Below, piece after piece: positions 35,869 through 44,202 of a DNA stretch of 64,000 nt. Source of the DNA: Micromonospora parathelypteridis. Lineage in GTDB: Bacteria; Actinomycetota; Actinomycetes; Mycobacteriales; Micromonosporaceae. Under the pieces are notes generated by a model, which had not been told where the DNA came from, made no database searches, and saw only the letters and a program-made list of their open reading frames with translations. The position numbers and the translations under genes were made by a program. How positions within the stretch are numbered: the first letter of the stretch is position 1; the number at the start of each line of letters is the position of its first letter. The stretch spans positions 3,658,001-3,722,000 of the forward strand of contig NZ_JACHDP010000001.1 in NCBI RefSeq assembly GCF_014201145.1, written 5' to 3'.

Positions 35869-36050
35869 CATTCCGCCCGTCAAAAGCCGCCCGCGGCCGC
35901 AGCAGGCGCTCCCATTCCGGCCGTCAAAACCGCCCGCATTCCGGCCGTCAAAGCCGCCCGCCGCCGCAGCGGGCGCTCCCATTCCGCCCGCCGCTCGCCG
36001 CTCGCCGCCCGCCGCCCGCCGCCCGCCGCCCGCCGCCCGCCGCCTGCCAC
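35869..36050. repeat. short-repeat tract: CATTCCGsCCGTCAAA units and CGCCCGC tandem repeats
   Basis: CATTCCG-C/G-CCGTCAAAA-like units with a following CCGCCCGC start at 35869, 35913 and 35937, and a partial unit at 35980. GCAGCAGGCGCTCC-like segments intervene and echo the terminator stem. From about 35990 to 36050 a CGCCCGC/CGCTCGC heptamer repeats with few changes. No gene covers this stretch (35810-36191), and reading frames across it are shadows of the repeats. Confidence 0.8.
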
Positions 36051-36111
36051 CCGCCGTGCCGGCGCTGTGCCGCGCCTGGCGATCACCATGATCGACACGA
36101 CATCCGCGATG

Positions 36112-36141
36112 TGGGGGTATCGGGGTGCGCTGATACCCCCA
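36112..36141 (-). terminator. hairpin downstream of PspC gene, possible REP-like element
   Basis: TGGGGGTATC (36112-36121) pairs with GATACCCCCA (36132-36141) around a ten-base loop, with partial pairing further out. It lies 50 bp past the PspC stop on the minus strand. The flanking CATGATCGACACGAC looks like part of an extragenic repeat. Confidence 0.6.
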
Positions 36142-36191
36142 TGTCGCCGATGTTGAGTGGATCAAGCGCGTGGTCCGGGGGCGGCGGAGGG

Positions 36192-36401
36192 TCAGTGCTG
36201 GGTGGAGGCCAGGTAGCGGTCCTCGTTCGGCATCAGGAACCACAGCACGAGGTAGACGATCACCTGGGTGCCGGGCAGTAGCAGGGACAGCAGGAACAGA
36301 AGCCGGACCATGAACGGCGAGGTGTTGAATCGGCGGGCCAGGCCGGCGCAGACACCGGCGATCATGCGCCCCTCGCGGGGTCGGACCAATTTGCGACTCA
36401 T
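36192..36401 (-). CDS. PspC domain protein
   Basis: This 69-aa protein begins at ATG 36401 (MSRKLVRPREGRMIAGVCAG). It shows the PspC core MIAGVCAGLARRFNTSPFMV, a membrane helix LLFLLSLLLPGTQVIVYLVL and a WFLMPNED ending. PspC is a membrane component of the phage-shock envelope stress response. The small stand-alone form is common in actinomycetes. An upstream in-frame extension to 36446 is not supported by a ribosome site. Confidence 0.87.
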   Translation of the reverse strand: MSRKLVRPREGRMIAGVCAGLARRFNTSPFMVRLLFLLSLLLPGTQVIVYLVLWFLMPNEDRYLASTQH

Positions 36402-36547
36402 CGTCGTACTCCCACTCTGCGGCGGTGCGCCGCGTCTGCAATCCACGGTAGACAGGGGTGGCCAACTCGCCCTCGGTCCCGAGGAGGATCGGCAACCCGT
36501 GGACCCGTAGGTGCTTTACCCCGGCCGCCCCTCCCTGACGCCCCTAG

Positions 36548-36606
36548 GCCGAACCGAAGCCGAAGCCGAACCGAAGCCGAAGCCGAAGCCGCAGCCGCAG
36601 CCCGCC
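36548..36606. repeat. GCCGAA hexanucleotide tandem repeat
   Basis: About ten near-perfect copies of GCCGAA/AAGCCG, degenerating to GCCGCA, occupy the intergenic region 36402-36880 between PspC and sdaA. Copy number may vary between strains. Confidence 0.8.
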
Positions 36607-36683
36607 AAGATCGTGCTCGATCCTGGATGTAGTGGCCTCGGGGGTGGGCGGAGACCACTGGAACCTGGATCGAGCGTGATCTT
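36607..36683. repeat. 77-nt imperfect palindrome, REP- or MITE-like
   Basis: AAGATCGTGCTCGATCCTGG (36607-36626) and its partner at 36664-36683 are inverted with 17 of 20 matches. A nested pair AGTGGCCTC/GAGACCACT (36631-36639 and 36651-36659) forms an inner stem. It directly follows the hexamer repeat, about 200 bp upstream of sdaA. The remaining bases to 36880 contain no evident gene. Confidence 0.7.
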
Positions 36684-36880
36684 CCGGTGGCGGGCAGACG
36701 ACGGTCAGGTGCCGGCGTTCAAGCGGACGGTTGGGCGCTGAGCTGGGCGGGTAGGCTGGCTGATCGGGCACCCACACCCCCGGGTGACCGGCACCACACA
36801 GCCACGAGCGGGGCCGCCAGACCGGTGGCCACGACCGGGTCGGATCCCGTAAACCGGGCCGACGGCGAGGAAGCGCAGCC

Positions 36881-38251
36881 ATGATCAGTGTTTTCGACCT
36901 TTTCAGTGTCGGCATCGGGCCGTCCAGCTCGCACACGGTGGGGCCGATGCGGGCCGCGCGCACGTTCGTGGCCGGGCTCAAAGCCGACGGGCTGCTCACC
37001 GACACCGCGCGGGTGCAGGCTGAGCTGTTCGGCTCGCTGGGCGCCACCGGGCATGGCCACGGCAGCGACCGGGCGGTGCTGCTCGGGTTGGCCGGCGAGT
37101 CCCCGGAGACGGTCGACACGGACACCGTCGGCCCTCGGGTCGAGCGGATCCGGGCCGAGCGGCGGATCAACATCCTGGACGCGCACGAGATCGACTTTGA
37201 CCCGGATCGGGACCTGACGCTGCACCGCCGCCGGTCGCTGCCGTACCACCCGAACGGGATGACCTTCGTGGCGTACGACCGGGCTGGCGCCGAGGTGCGC
37301 AGCCGCACCTACTACTCCGTCGGCGGCGGTTTCGTGGTGGACGAGGCGGCGGCGGGCGCGGACCGGATCAAGCCGGACAGCACGGTAGTGCGGTACCCCT
37401 TCCTGACCGGGGCGCAACTGCTGGCGCAGACCACCGCGACCGGCCTGTCGATCAGCGAGGTGATGCTGGCCAACGAGCGTTCCTGGCGCAGCGAGGCGGA
37501 CATCCGGGCCGGCCTGCTGGAGATCTGGCGGGTCATGCAGGAGTGCGTGCGGGCCGGTTGCGAGCGGGACGGCGTACTCCCTGGTGGGTTGAAGGTCCGG
37601 CGGCGCGCGGCGGAGCTGCGGCGTGGCCTGGAGGCGGACGCCGGGACGGCCGACCCGCTGCACGCGATGGACTGGGTGACGCTGTTCGCCCTCGCGGTCA
37701 ACGAGGAGAACGCCGCGGGCGGCCGGGTGGTCACCGCGCCGACCAACGGTGCGGCCGGGATCATTCCGGCGGTGCTGCACTACTACACCCGGTTCGTGCC
37801 GGGCGCCGATGATGACGGCGTGGTGCGGTTCCTGCTGGCGGCCGGCGCGATCGGCGTGCTGTTCAAGGAGAACGCGTCGATCTCCGGCGCGGAGGTCGGC
37901 TGCCAGGGTGAGGTTGGCTCGGCGTGCTCGATGGCGGCGGCGGGGTTGGCCGAGGCGCTCGGTGGCACCCCGGAGCAGGTCGAGAACGCGGCGGAGATCG
38001 GGATGGAGCACAACCTCGGGTTGACCTGTGACCCGGTGGGTGGCCTGGTGCAGATCCCCTGCATCGAGCGGAACGCGGTGGCTAGCATCAAGGCGATCAC
38101 GGCCGCCCGGCTGGCGCTGCGCGGCGATGGTGTGCACAAGGTGTCGCTGGACAAGGTCATCAAGACCATGCGGGAGACGGGCGCCGACATGAAGGTCAAA
38201 TACAAGGAGACGGCGCGTGGCGGTCTGGCCGTCAACGTGATCGAGTGCTGA
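36881..38251 (+). CDS. sdaA: L-serine ammonia-lyase (iron-sulfur type)
   Basis: This 456-aa single-chain enzyme deaminates L-serine to pyruvate using a [4Fe-4S] cluster. The N-terminal beta domain shows [20 protein letters not shown]. The catalytic alpha domain has [19 protein letters not shown], the cysteines in [18 protein letters not shown] and the cysteine in [15 protein letters not shown], consistent with cluster ligation. The ATG follows GAGGAAGCGCAGCC. It is monocistronic as far as can be seen, placed between the repeat region and the glycopolymer operon. Together with serC it gives the strain both serine synthesis and breakdown. Confidence 0.95.
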   Translation: MISVFDLFSVGIGPSSSHTVGPMRAARTFVAGLKADGLLTDTARVQAELFGSLGATGHGHGSDRAVLLGLAGESPETVDTDTVGPRVERIRAERRINILDAHEIDFDPDRDLTLHRRRSLPYHPNGMTFVAYDRAGAEVRSRTYYSVGGGFVVDEAAAGADRIKPDSTVVRYPFLTGAQLLAQTTATGLSISEVMLANERSWRSEADIRAGLLEIWRVMQECVRAGCERDGVLPGGLKVRRRAAELRRGLEADAGTADPLHAMDWVTLFALAVNEENAAGGRVVTAPTNGAAGIIPAVLHYYTRFVPGADDDGVVRFLLAAGAIGVLFKENASISGAEVGCQGEVGSACSMAAAGLAEALGGTPEQVENAAEIGMEHNLGLTCDPVGGLVQIPCIERNAVASIKAITAARLALRGDGVHKVSLDKVIKTMRETGADMKVKYKETARGGLAVNVIEC

Positions 38252-38323
38252 GTCCGGCCGATTCGGGGCATTCGTTCACCGACTGCTAACCTGTCGTCCG
38301 TTTCAGGAGGCGGGAGGCTCGCG

Positions 38324-39151
38324 GTGACCTCTGGCGTCGCGGCCCTGTGGTCGCACCGCAACTCGCTGCGCATCCTGGTCAGACGGGACCTGGCGGTCAA
38401 GTACCAGCAGTCGGTGCTGGGCTACTTCTGGTCGTTGATCGAGCCGCTCGGCATGGGCGCCATCTACTGGTTCGTGTTCGGGGTGCTCTACTCCCGGGAC
38501 ACCGGTCGGCACCTCGGTGAGGCGGCCGGGTCGTACCCGCTGTTCCTGATCACCGGGATCTTCGCCTGGATGTGGACCAGTTCGGCGCTGAGCGAGGCGA
38601 CCAACGCGCTGACCGGCCAGTCCCGGCTGATCACCACGATGAACGTGCCGCGTCAGGTCTTCCCGATCGGCCGGGTCACCGGCCGGTTCGCCGAGTACGC
38701 TGCCGGCCTGCCGATCCTGATCGCCATCGCGGTGATCTACGCGGTGCACGGTCGGATCCACCCGGGCTGGTCGCTGCTCTCCCTCCCGCTCGCGGTGGCG
38801 CTCCAGGCCGTCCTGTTGACCGGGCTCGCCCTGCTGCTGTCCGCGTGGAACGTGCTGATGCGCGACGTGGAACGGTTCATGCGGCTGATCATCCGGGTGC
38901 TCTTCTACGCCACGCCGATCATCTATCCGCTCAGCCTGGTCCGGGAGTCCGGCCTGCCCGGTTGGCTCAAGGTGGTGTACGAGTTGAACCCGCTGGTCGG
39001 GATCTTCCAGCTGCACCACGCGATCTGGTACCCGGACGAGTTCCCGGACGCCCGGCTGCTCGCCATCACGGTCGTCGGCAGCCTGCTGGTGCTGGCCGCC
39101 GGCTGGTGGTCGTTCCGCCGGTTGGAACCTGCCGTGCTCAAGGAACTCTGA
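38324..39151 (+). CDS. ABC-2 permease for polysaccharide/teichoic acid export (Wzm-like)
   Basis: This 275-aa membrane protein has six predicted helices. LVRRDLAVKYQQSVLGYFWS at the N-terminus and the helices IYWFVFGVLY, FLITGIFAWMWTSSALSEAT and FYATPIIYPLSLVRESGLPG are characteristic of Wzm/TagG/RfbD permeases, which flip lipid-linked O-antigen or teichoic acid. The start is GTG 38324 after GGAGGCTCGCG. The ATPase gene follows after one base, and the next two genes overlap or are close, forming one operon with GT2/TagF-type enzymes. Confidence 0.92.
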   Translation: MTSGVAALWSHRNSLRILVRRDLAVKYQQSVLGYFWSLIEPLGMGAIYWFVFGVLYSRDTGRHLGEAAGSYPLFLITGIFAWMWTSSALSEATNALTGQSRLITTMNVPRQVFPIGRVTGRFAEYAAGLPILIAIAVIYAVHGRIHPGWSLLSLPLAVALQAVLLTGLALLLSAWNVLMRDVERFMRLIIRVLFYATPIIYPLSLVRESGLPGWLKVVYELNPLVGIFQLHHAIWYPDEFPDARLLAITVVGSLLVLAAGWWSFRRLEPAVLKEL

Positions 39152-39152
39152 G

Positions 39153-39899
39153 ATGGCCGCGCCGATCATCGAGGCGGACGGCCTGGGCATTCGGTTCGTC
39201 CGCAACCGTCGCCGCCAACTGCGGCTGCGGGAACTGTTCATCCACCGGGGTGGGCGTGGTGCCCTGCCGGGCCAGTTCTGGCCGCTGCGCGACGTGTCGT
39301 TCACCGTCGAGCCCGGCGAGACCATCGGAGTGATCGGCCGCAACGGCACCGGCAAGAGCACCCTGCTGCGGCTGATCGCCGGGGTGCTCATCCCGGACGA
39401 GGGCACCATCCGGGTGCACGGTGCGGTGGCACCGTTGCTGGAGTTGTCCGCCGGTTTCTCCAACGACCTGACCGGGCGGGAGAACCTGCACCTGGTCGGT
39501 GGGCTGCACGGGCTGTCGACGAGCTATCTGAAGCGGCACTTCGACGAGATCGTCGAGTTCGCCGGTGAGCAGGTGGAGCGGGCCATCGACACGTCGGTGC
39601 GGCACTACTCGTCGGGGATGAAGGTGCGGCTGGGCTTCGCGATCATCTCGCACCTGCCGCACCCGATCCTGCTGATGGACGAGGTGACCGCGGTAGGAGA
39701 CGCGGAGTTCCGCAAGAAGTGCTACGCGACAATTGATCGTCTGCTCGGGGAGGGGCGCACGCTGGTGCTGGTGTCACACAACGAAAAGGACCTGACCCGG
39801 TTCTGCCGTCGGGGGTTGTACCTCGACGCGGGCCGGTTGACGCTCGACGGCACCATCGCCGAGGCGCTCGACGCGTACCACGCCGCGGTTCCGCGGTGA
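39153..39899 (+). CDS. ABC ATPase for polysaccharide/teichoic acid export (Wzt-like)
   Basis: This 248-aa ATPase has Walker A GRNGTGKST (residues 62-70), signature YSSGMKVRLGFAI and Walker B ILLMDEVTAVGD. The EVTAVGDAEFRKKC stretch and RHYSSGM are typical of the Wzt/TagH/RfbE group. It lacks the long C-terminal glycan-binding domain of some Wzt proteins, so substrate choice probably rests with the permease. It pairs with the preceding permease. The stop overlaps the next GTG by 4 bp. Confidence 0.93.
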   Translation: MAAPIIEADGLGIRFVRNRRRQLRLRELFIHRGGRGALPGQFWPLRDVSFTVEPGETIGVIGRNGTGKSTLLRLIAGVLIPDEGTIRVHGAVAPLLELSAGFSNDLTGRENLHLVGGLHGLSTSYLKRHFDEIVEFAGEQVERAIDTSVRHYSSGMKVRLGFAIISHLPHPILLMDEVTAVGDAEFRKKCYATIDRLLGEGRTLVLVSHNEKDLTRFCRRGLYLDAGRLTLDGTIAEALDAYHAAVPR

Positions 39900-41854
39900 C
39901 GCTCGCGATCGTGCTCGCCGCCGGTACGCCCGCGGCGGGCCTGACCACCGCGACCGGCGAGTCGCTGGCCGACCGCCTGGCCGCACAGTTACGCCGGGCC
40001 GGGGCGGACGAGGTGCGCTTCGCCGCCGACCTCGACGAGTTGGCCGCGCTTGTCGACACCGCCACCGCCTCCGTTCTGATCACCGGAACCGACCTGGTGG
40101 CGCACACCGCCGTACTGCGGCACCTGGCCACCAGCCCGGTGGGACCCACGGTGGCGCTGGTGCTCGGCGACCCGCCGGTGCCCGGGCGGGCCGTCGTGCG
40201 GGAGGAGCGCGGCCAGGTGGTCGACGCCGGCGCGGTGGACGCCCTCGACGGGGACGCCACCGGCGTGTTCGGCGGCGCGCTGCGGGTCGGCGTGGACGAC
40301 CTCCCGACCCTCGCGGCCGCCGCGCGGGCGGCGGGCGGCCCCGGGCCCGCCGTGGACCGGCTCTTCGCGGGCCTCGCGGCGCTCGGCACCCTGATCTTCG
40401 CCCAGCGGGTACGCCTGCTCGTCGCGCACCGGGTCGAGGACGCCTCCGGGCTCGCCGCTGCCGAGGCGGCGGTGACCGCGGTCGACGAGGACCGGGCCGA
40501 GTTGCGGCTGTCGGTGAAGGAGAAGGACGACTTCTTCACCACCTACTTCGTCAGCACCTGGTCACCCCAGGTGGTGCGGTTGGCGGCCCGGCTTCGGCTC
40601 ACTCCGACCGGGGTGACGGCGATCTCGGTGCTCTTCGCGCTGGCCGCGGCGGTGCTGTTCGGGGTCGGTGGGCGAGCCGCGCTGGTCAGCGGTGGGGTGC
40701 TGCTCTACCTCGGCTTCGTGCTGGACTGCGTGGACGGCCAGTTGGCCCGCTACACCCGGCACTTCAGCGCCTGGGGTGGCTGGCTGGACACGATGGCGGA
40801 CCGGGCCAAGGAATACCTGGTCTACGCCGGTCTGGGCTTCGGGGTGAGCCACGCCGGGCTGGGTAACGGGTGGGCGCTCGCGATCGCCGCGATGACGTTG
40901 CAGACCGTTCGGCACATGACCGACACCTGGTACGGGGTGTTGCACGACGAGGCGGCCCGTCGACCGCGCGCGGCGACGGGTGCCGGCGGCGGGATCGGTG
41001 ACCGGCTCAATGCGGCGTCGACCCGGGTGCAGGCCGACACCGGCTCGGTGTCCTACTGGTTGAAGCGGACCGTCGTCTTCCCGATCGGTGAGCGGTGGGC
41101 GCTGATCGCGCTGACCGTGGCGCTGTTCAACCCGCTGGTCAGCCTGATCGCGGTGCTGGTCTGGGGTGCGTTGGCGTTCGCGTACACCGGGGCTCTGCGG
41201 ACGCTGCGCGCCCGCTGGATGTGGGTGCCGGTGCTGGACACGGTCGACGCCACCCTGCACCGCGACGACGGGCCGCTGGCCCGCCGGCTGCCGGTGGTCC
41301 GCCCGATGGGGCCGCTCACCCTGGCGGTGATCGCCGCGCTCGGCCCGGCGGTGCTGCTGGTCGCGGCGCTGCTGAGCGACGCGCCCGACGGACTGCGCTG
41401 GGCGGTGCCGGTGGCGCTGCTGGTGCTGCTGGTCGGTGGCCTCGGCGCCGGAGCGGCGCACAACGGGCCGCTGGACTGGTTGGTGCCGGCGGCGCTGCGG
41501 GCCGCCGAGTACCTGTTCGCCATCGCGGTCGGGGTGGTCGGCGACGTGCCGGGTTGGCTGATCTTCGGGTACGTCTTCGTGCTCACCGTGCACCACTACG
41601 ACCTGACCGCCCGGCTGGAGAAACGGCAGGCGGCGCCGCCTCTGCACGTGGCCACGCTGGGCTGGGAGGGGCGTTCCGCGCTGCTGGCCCTCGCGGCGAT
41701 TGCCGGCACGGCAGGTGTCGGGCTGGCTACACTCGGTGCGTACCTTCTGGTGGTTTTCGTGGTGAGCGTCGTCCTGGCCTGGTTCGTCCGACCGGCGAGT
41801 AGCACGCGGGCGTCGGTCGCGCCGGTGGGCGCTGGAGGTGCCGCGCCACGCTGA
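39896..41854 (+). CDS. DUF5941 / CDP-alcohol phosphotransferase fusion
   Basis: This 652-aa protein begins at GTG 39896. The N-terminal about 200 residues (MTLAIVLAAGTPAAGLTTAT... and LLVAHRVEDASG) resemble a nucleotidyltransferase-like or NTP-binding region. Residues 277-302 carry the complete CDP-alcohol motif D277-xx-D280-G-xx-A-R...G294-xxx-D298-xxx-D302. At least eight hydrophobic segments follow, with a C-terminal DUF5941-like part. The enzyme would transfer a phospho-alcohol from a CDP-activated donor, perhaps making the linkage unit of the polymer exported by the ABC pair. This fusion is typical of Micromonosporaceae and relatives. The acceptor is unknown. Confidence 0.85.
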   Translation: MTLAIVLAAGTPAAGLTTATGESLADRLAAQLRRAGADEVRFAADLDELAALVDTATASVLITGTDLVAHTAVLRHLATSPVGPTVALVLGDPPVPGRAVVREERGQVVDAGAVDALDGDATGVFGGALRVGVDDLPTLAAAARAAGGPGPAVDRLFAGLAALGTLIFAQRVRLLVAHRVEDASGLAAAEAAVTAVDEDRAELRLSVKEKDDFFTTYFVSTWSPQVVRLAARLRLTPTGVTAISVLFALAAAVLFGVGGRAALVSGGVLLYLGFVLDCVDGQLARYTRHFSAWGGWLDTMADRAKEYLVYAGLGFGVSHAGLGNGWALAIAAMTLQTVRHMTDTWYGVLHDEAARRPRAATGAGGGIGDRLNAASTRVQADTGSVSYWLKRTVVFPIGERWALIALTVALFNPLVSLIAVLVWGALAFAYTGALRTLRARWMWVPVLDTVDATLHRDDGPLARRLPVVRPMGPLTLAVIAALGPAVLLVAALLSDAPDGLRWAVPVALLVLLVGGLGAGAAHNGPLDWLVPAALRAAEYLFAIAVGVVGDVPGWLIFGYVFVLTVHHYDLTARLEKRQAAPPLHVATLGWEGRSALLALAAIAGTAGVGLATLGAYLLVVFVVSVVLAWFVRPASSTRASVAPVGAGGAAPR

Positions 41855-41869
41855 CGGAGGGACGGCCGG

Positions 41870-44080
41870 GTGACCCTGATCAGTTTCGTGGTGCCGGCCT
41901 TCCGGGTGCAGGGATACCTGCGGGAATGCCTGGACTCCATCCTCGGTCAGCCGGAGACCGACATCGAGGTGATCGCCGTCGACGACTGCTCGCCGGATGC
42001 CAGCGGCGACATCATCGACGAGTACGCGGCCCGCGACCAGCGGGTCCACTCGGTGCGACTGCCGGAGAACGTCGGCCTCGGTCCAGCCCGCAACATCGGG
42101 CTGGACCGGGCCGTCGGCGAGTACGTGTGGTTCCTCGACGGCGACGACTGGCTGACGCCGGAGTGCCTGACGGAGGTCGCCGAGCGGTTGCGCGGCACCC
42201 GCCCGGACGTGCTGCTGGTCGATCATGTCCGTACCCACTGGAACGACACCGCCACGCGCAGCGCGATGGCTGAGGTGTTCCCGGAGTCACCCGGCGTGGG
42301 CACCTTCCGGCTGCGGGACCGGCCGGAGGCCATGCGGCTGCTGCACACCGCGTGGAACCGGCTGGTCCGCCGGGAGTTCCTCGTCGACCTGGGGCTGCGC
42401 TTCGCGCCCGGCTGGTACGAGGACGTCTCGTTCAGCTACCCGGTCCTGATGGCGGCGCAGCGGATCGGCGTACTGGATCGGGTCTGCGTCAACTACCGGC
42501 AACGCCGCGCCGGCGCGATCACCCGGACCCGGGGGGACCGGCACTTCGAGGTCTTCCCCCAGTGGCACCGGGTCTTCCACCTGATGGATTCGTGGGGGTC
42601 GGCGACGGACGCTCTGCGGCCGGCGGTCTTCGAGCGGATGATCTGGCACTACCTGACTGTGCTCGGCAACGGCCAGCGGATCGCCCCGGAGTTGCGGCCG
42701 GCGTTCTTCGCGCAGATCACCGCCGACTACGAACGCTGGCTGCCGCCCGGCGGCTATCCGGTGCCCGACGGGGTGGAGGGGATCAAGCACCGGCTCGTCG
42801 CCGCCGGCCGCTGGCGCACCTTCAGCGCGTTGCGGGCCGCCAGCCGGGCCCGCGACACCGCCCGCAGGAGGGCCCGCACCGCCCGGCGCCGGGTCGGCCC
42901 GGTCGCTCGGCGCGGCGCCCGGTTGACCCGCGACGGCCTGCTGCGCGAGTACTACCGAGCCGAGCTGCGGCGGCCGGTCGATCCGACGCTCGCGGTGTAC
43001 GCCGCCTACTGGTACCGGGGGTACTCCTGCAACCCGGCGGCGATCTACGAGGTCGCCCGCCAGTTGGCGCCGGGGGTGCGTGGGGTGTGGATCGTGCGTC
43101 GGGACCGGGTGGACACCGTGCCGACCGGGGTGGAGTACGTGGTCGCGGGCACCCCGGCGTACTTCCGGGTGCTCGCCCGCGCCCGATGGTTGGTCAACAA
43201 CGTCAACTTTCCGGACTTCGTCCGGAAGCGACCCGAGCAGGTGCACCTGCAGACCCACCACGGCACACCGGTCAAGGTGATGGGCCTGGATCAGCAGCGC
43301 TACCCGATCGGCGCGGGCCGGATGGACTTCGCCGGGCTGCTGCGCCGGGTGGACCGGTGGGACTACAGCGTCAGCGCGAACAGCTTCTCCACCCAGATGT
43401 GGGATCGGGCGTACCCGGCCACGTACACGACCCTGGAGGTGGGATACCCGCGCAACGACCGCCTGGTCACCGCCGGCCCGGACGAGGTGCGCCGGCTACG
43501 CGCGGAGTTCGGCCTCGACCCCGACGAGCAGGTCGTGCTGTACGCGCCGACGCACCGCGAGCACCTCCCCGGTTACCGGCCGCAGTTCGATCCGGACCGG
43601 TTCGTGCGGGCGCTGGGCGACTCGGGTCGGCTGCTGATGCGCAGCCACTACTTCCACGATCGTGATCGGCGCCCTGGCCGACCGAAGGACTGGGAGCGGG
43701 TTCGCGATGTCAGCGGCTACCAGCGGGTGGAGGATCTCTATCTGATGGCGGACGTGTTGGTCACCGACTATTCGTCGGCGATGTTCGACTATGCGGTGCT
43801 GGACCGGCCCATCGTGCTCTACGCCCCGGACTGGGAGGCGTACCGGCTGGCCCGAGGTGTCTACTTCGACGTGACGGCCGAGCCGCCGGGAGCGGTGGCC
43901 ACCACCTTCGCCGACCTGCTCGACCTGTTCCGTACCGACGCCGTGCGCTCGGAGGCGGCGACCAAGGCCCGCGAGCATTTCCGGGGCCGGTTCTGCACAT
44001 TGGACGACGGGCGGGCGGCGGAGCGGGTGGTGCGCCAGGTGTTTCTGGGAGAGCCGAGCGAACGATCATCACGCTGTTGA
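41870..44080 (+). CDS. GT2 glycosyltransferase / CDP-glycerol glycerophosphotransferase fusion
   Basis: This 736-aa bifunctional enzyme starts at GTG 41870. Residues 1 to about 260 are a family-2 glycosyltransferase: VVPAFRVQGYLRECLDSIL, VIAVDDCSPD, and the metal-binding motif WFLDGDDWLTPE (D90-D93). A basic linker follows (about 300-360). Residues about 390-730 match TagF/TagB CDP-glycerol glycerophosphotransferases: LQTHHGTPVKVMGLDQQRY, VLYAPTHREHLPGYRPQFD, and the active-site VTDYSSAMFDYAVLDRP. It would build a glycosylated poly(glycerol phosphate)-type wall polymer, a teichoic acid-like molecule. It is the last gene of the Wzm-Wzt-DUF5941 operon. Confidence 0.93.
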   Translation: MTLISFVVPAFRVQGYLRECLDSILGQPETDIEVIAVDDCSPDASGDIIDEYAARDQRVHSVRLPENVGLGPARNIGLDRAVGEYVWFLDGDDWLTPECLTEVAERLRGTRPDVLLVDHVRTHWNDTATRSAMAEVFPESPGVGTFRLRDRPEAMRLLHTAWNRLVRREFLVDLGLRFAPGWYEDVSFSYPVLMAAQRIGVLDRVCVNYRQRRAGAITRTRGDRHFEVFPQWHRVFHLMDSWGSATDALRPAVFERMIWHYLTVLGNGQRIAPELRPAFFAQITADYERWLPPGGYPVPDGVEGIKHRLVAAGRWRTFSALRAASRARDTARRRARTARRRVGPVARRGARLTRDGLLREYYRAELRRPVDPTLAVYAAYWYRGYSCNPAAIYEVARQLAPGVRGVWIVRRDRVDTVPTGVEYVVAGTPAYFRVLARARWLVNNVNFPDFVRKRPEQVHLQTHHGTPVKVMGLDQQRYPIGAGRMDFAGLLRRVDRWDYSVSANSFSTQMWDRAYPATYTTLEVGYPRNDRLVTAGPDEVRRLRAEFGLDPDEQVVLYAPTHREHLPGYRPQFDPDRFVRALGDSGRLLMRSHYFHDRDRRPGRPKDWERVRDVSGYQRVEDLYLMADVLVTDYSSAMFDYAVLDRPIVLYAPDWEAYRLARGVYFDVTAEPPGAVATTFADLLDLFRTDAVRSEAATKAREHFRGRFCTLDDGRAAERVVRQVFLGEPSERSSRC

Positions 44081-44202
44081 TCGCGCCTGTTGTCGTGTAA
44101 TAGCAGCGTCATTTGCCGAACATAAGACGTTCACCCGATGTGCTAAACGGATGATCCTGGTCACAGTCTTCTGGGGTTCGGCAACGAGCGGGGGAGGCGT
44201 CG

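Noticed and set aside
35869..36050. CRISPR array
   Set aside because: Repeat units are unevenly spaced, spacers are themselves repetitive, and no cas gene is present.
35773..36495. 240-aa minus-strand frame through the repeat tract
   Set aside because: It consists of Gly/Arg/Ala repeats produced by the CGCCCGC array and overlaps the real PspC gene.
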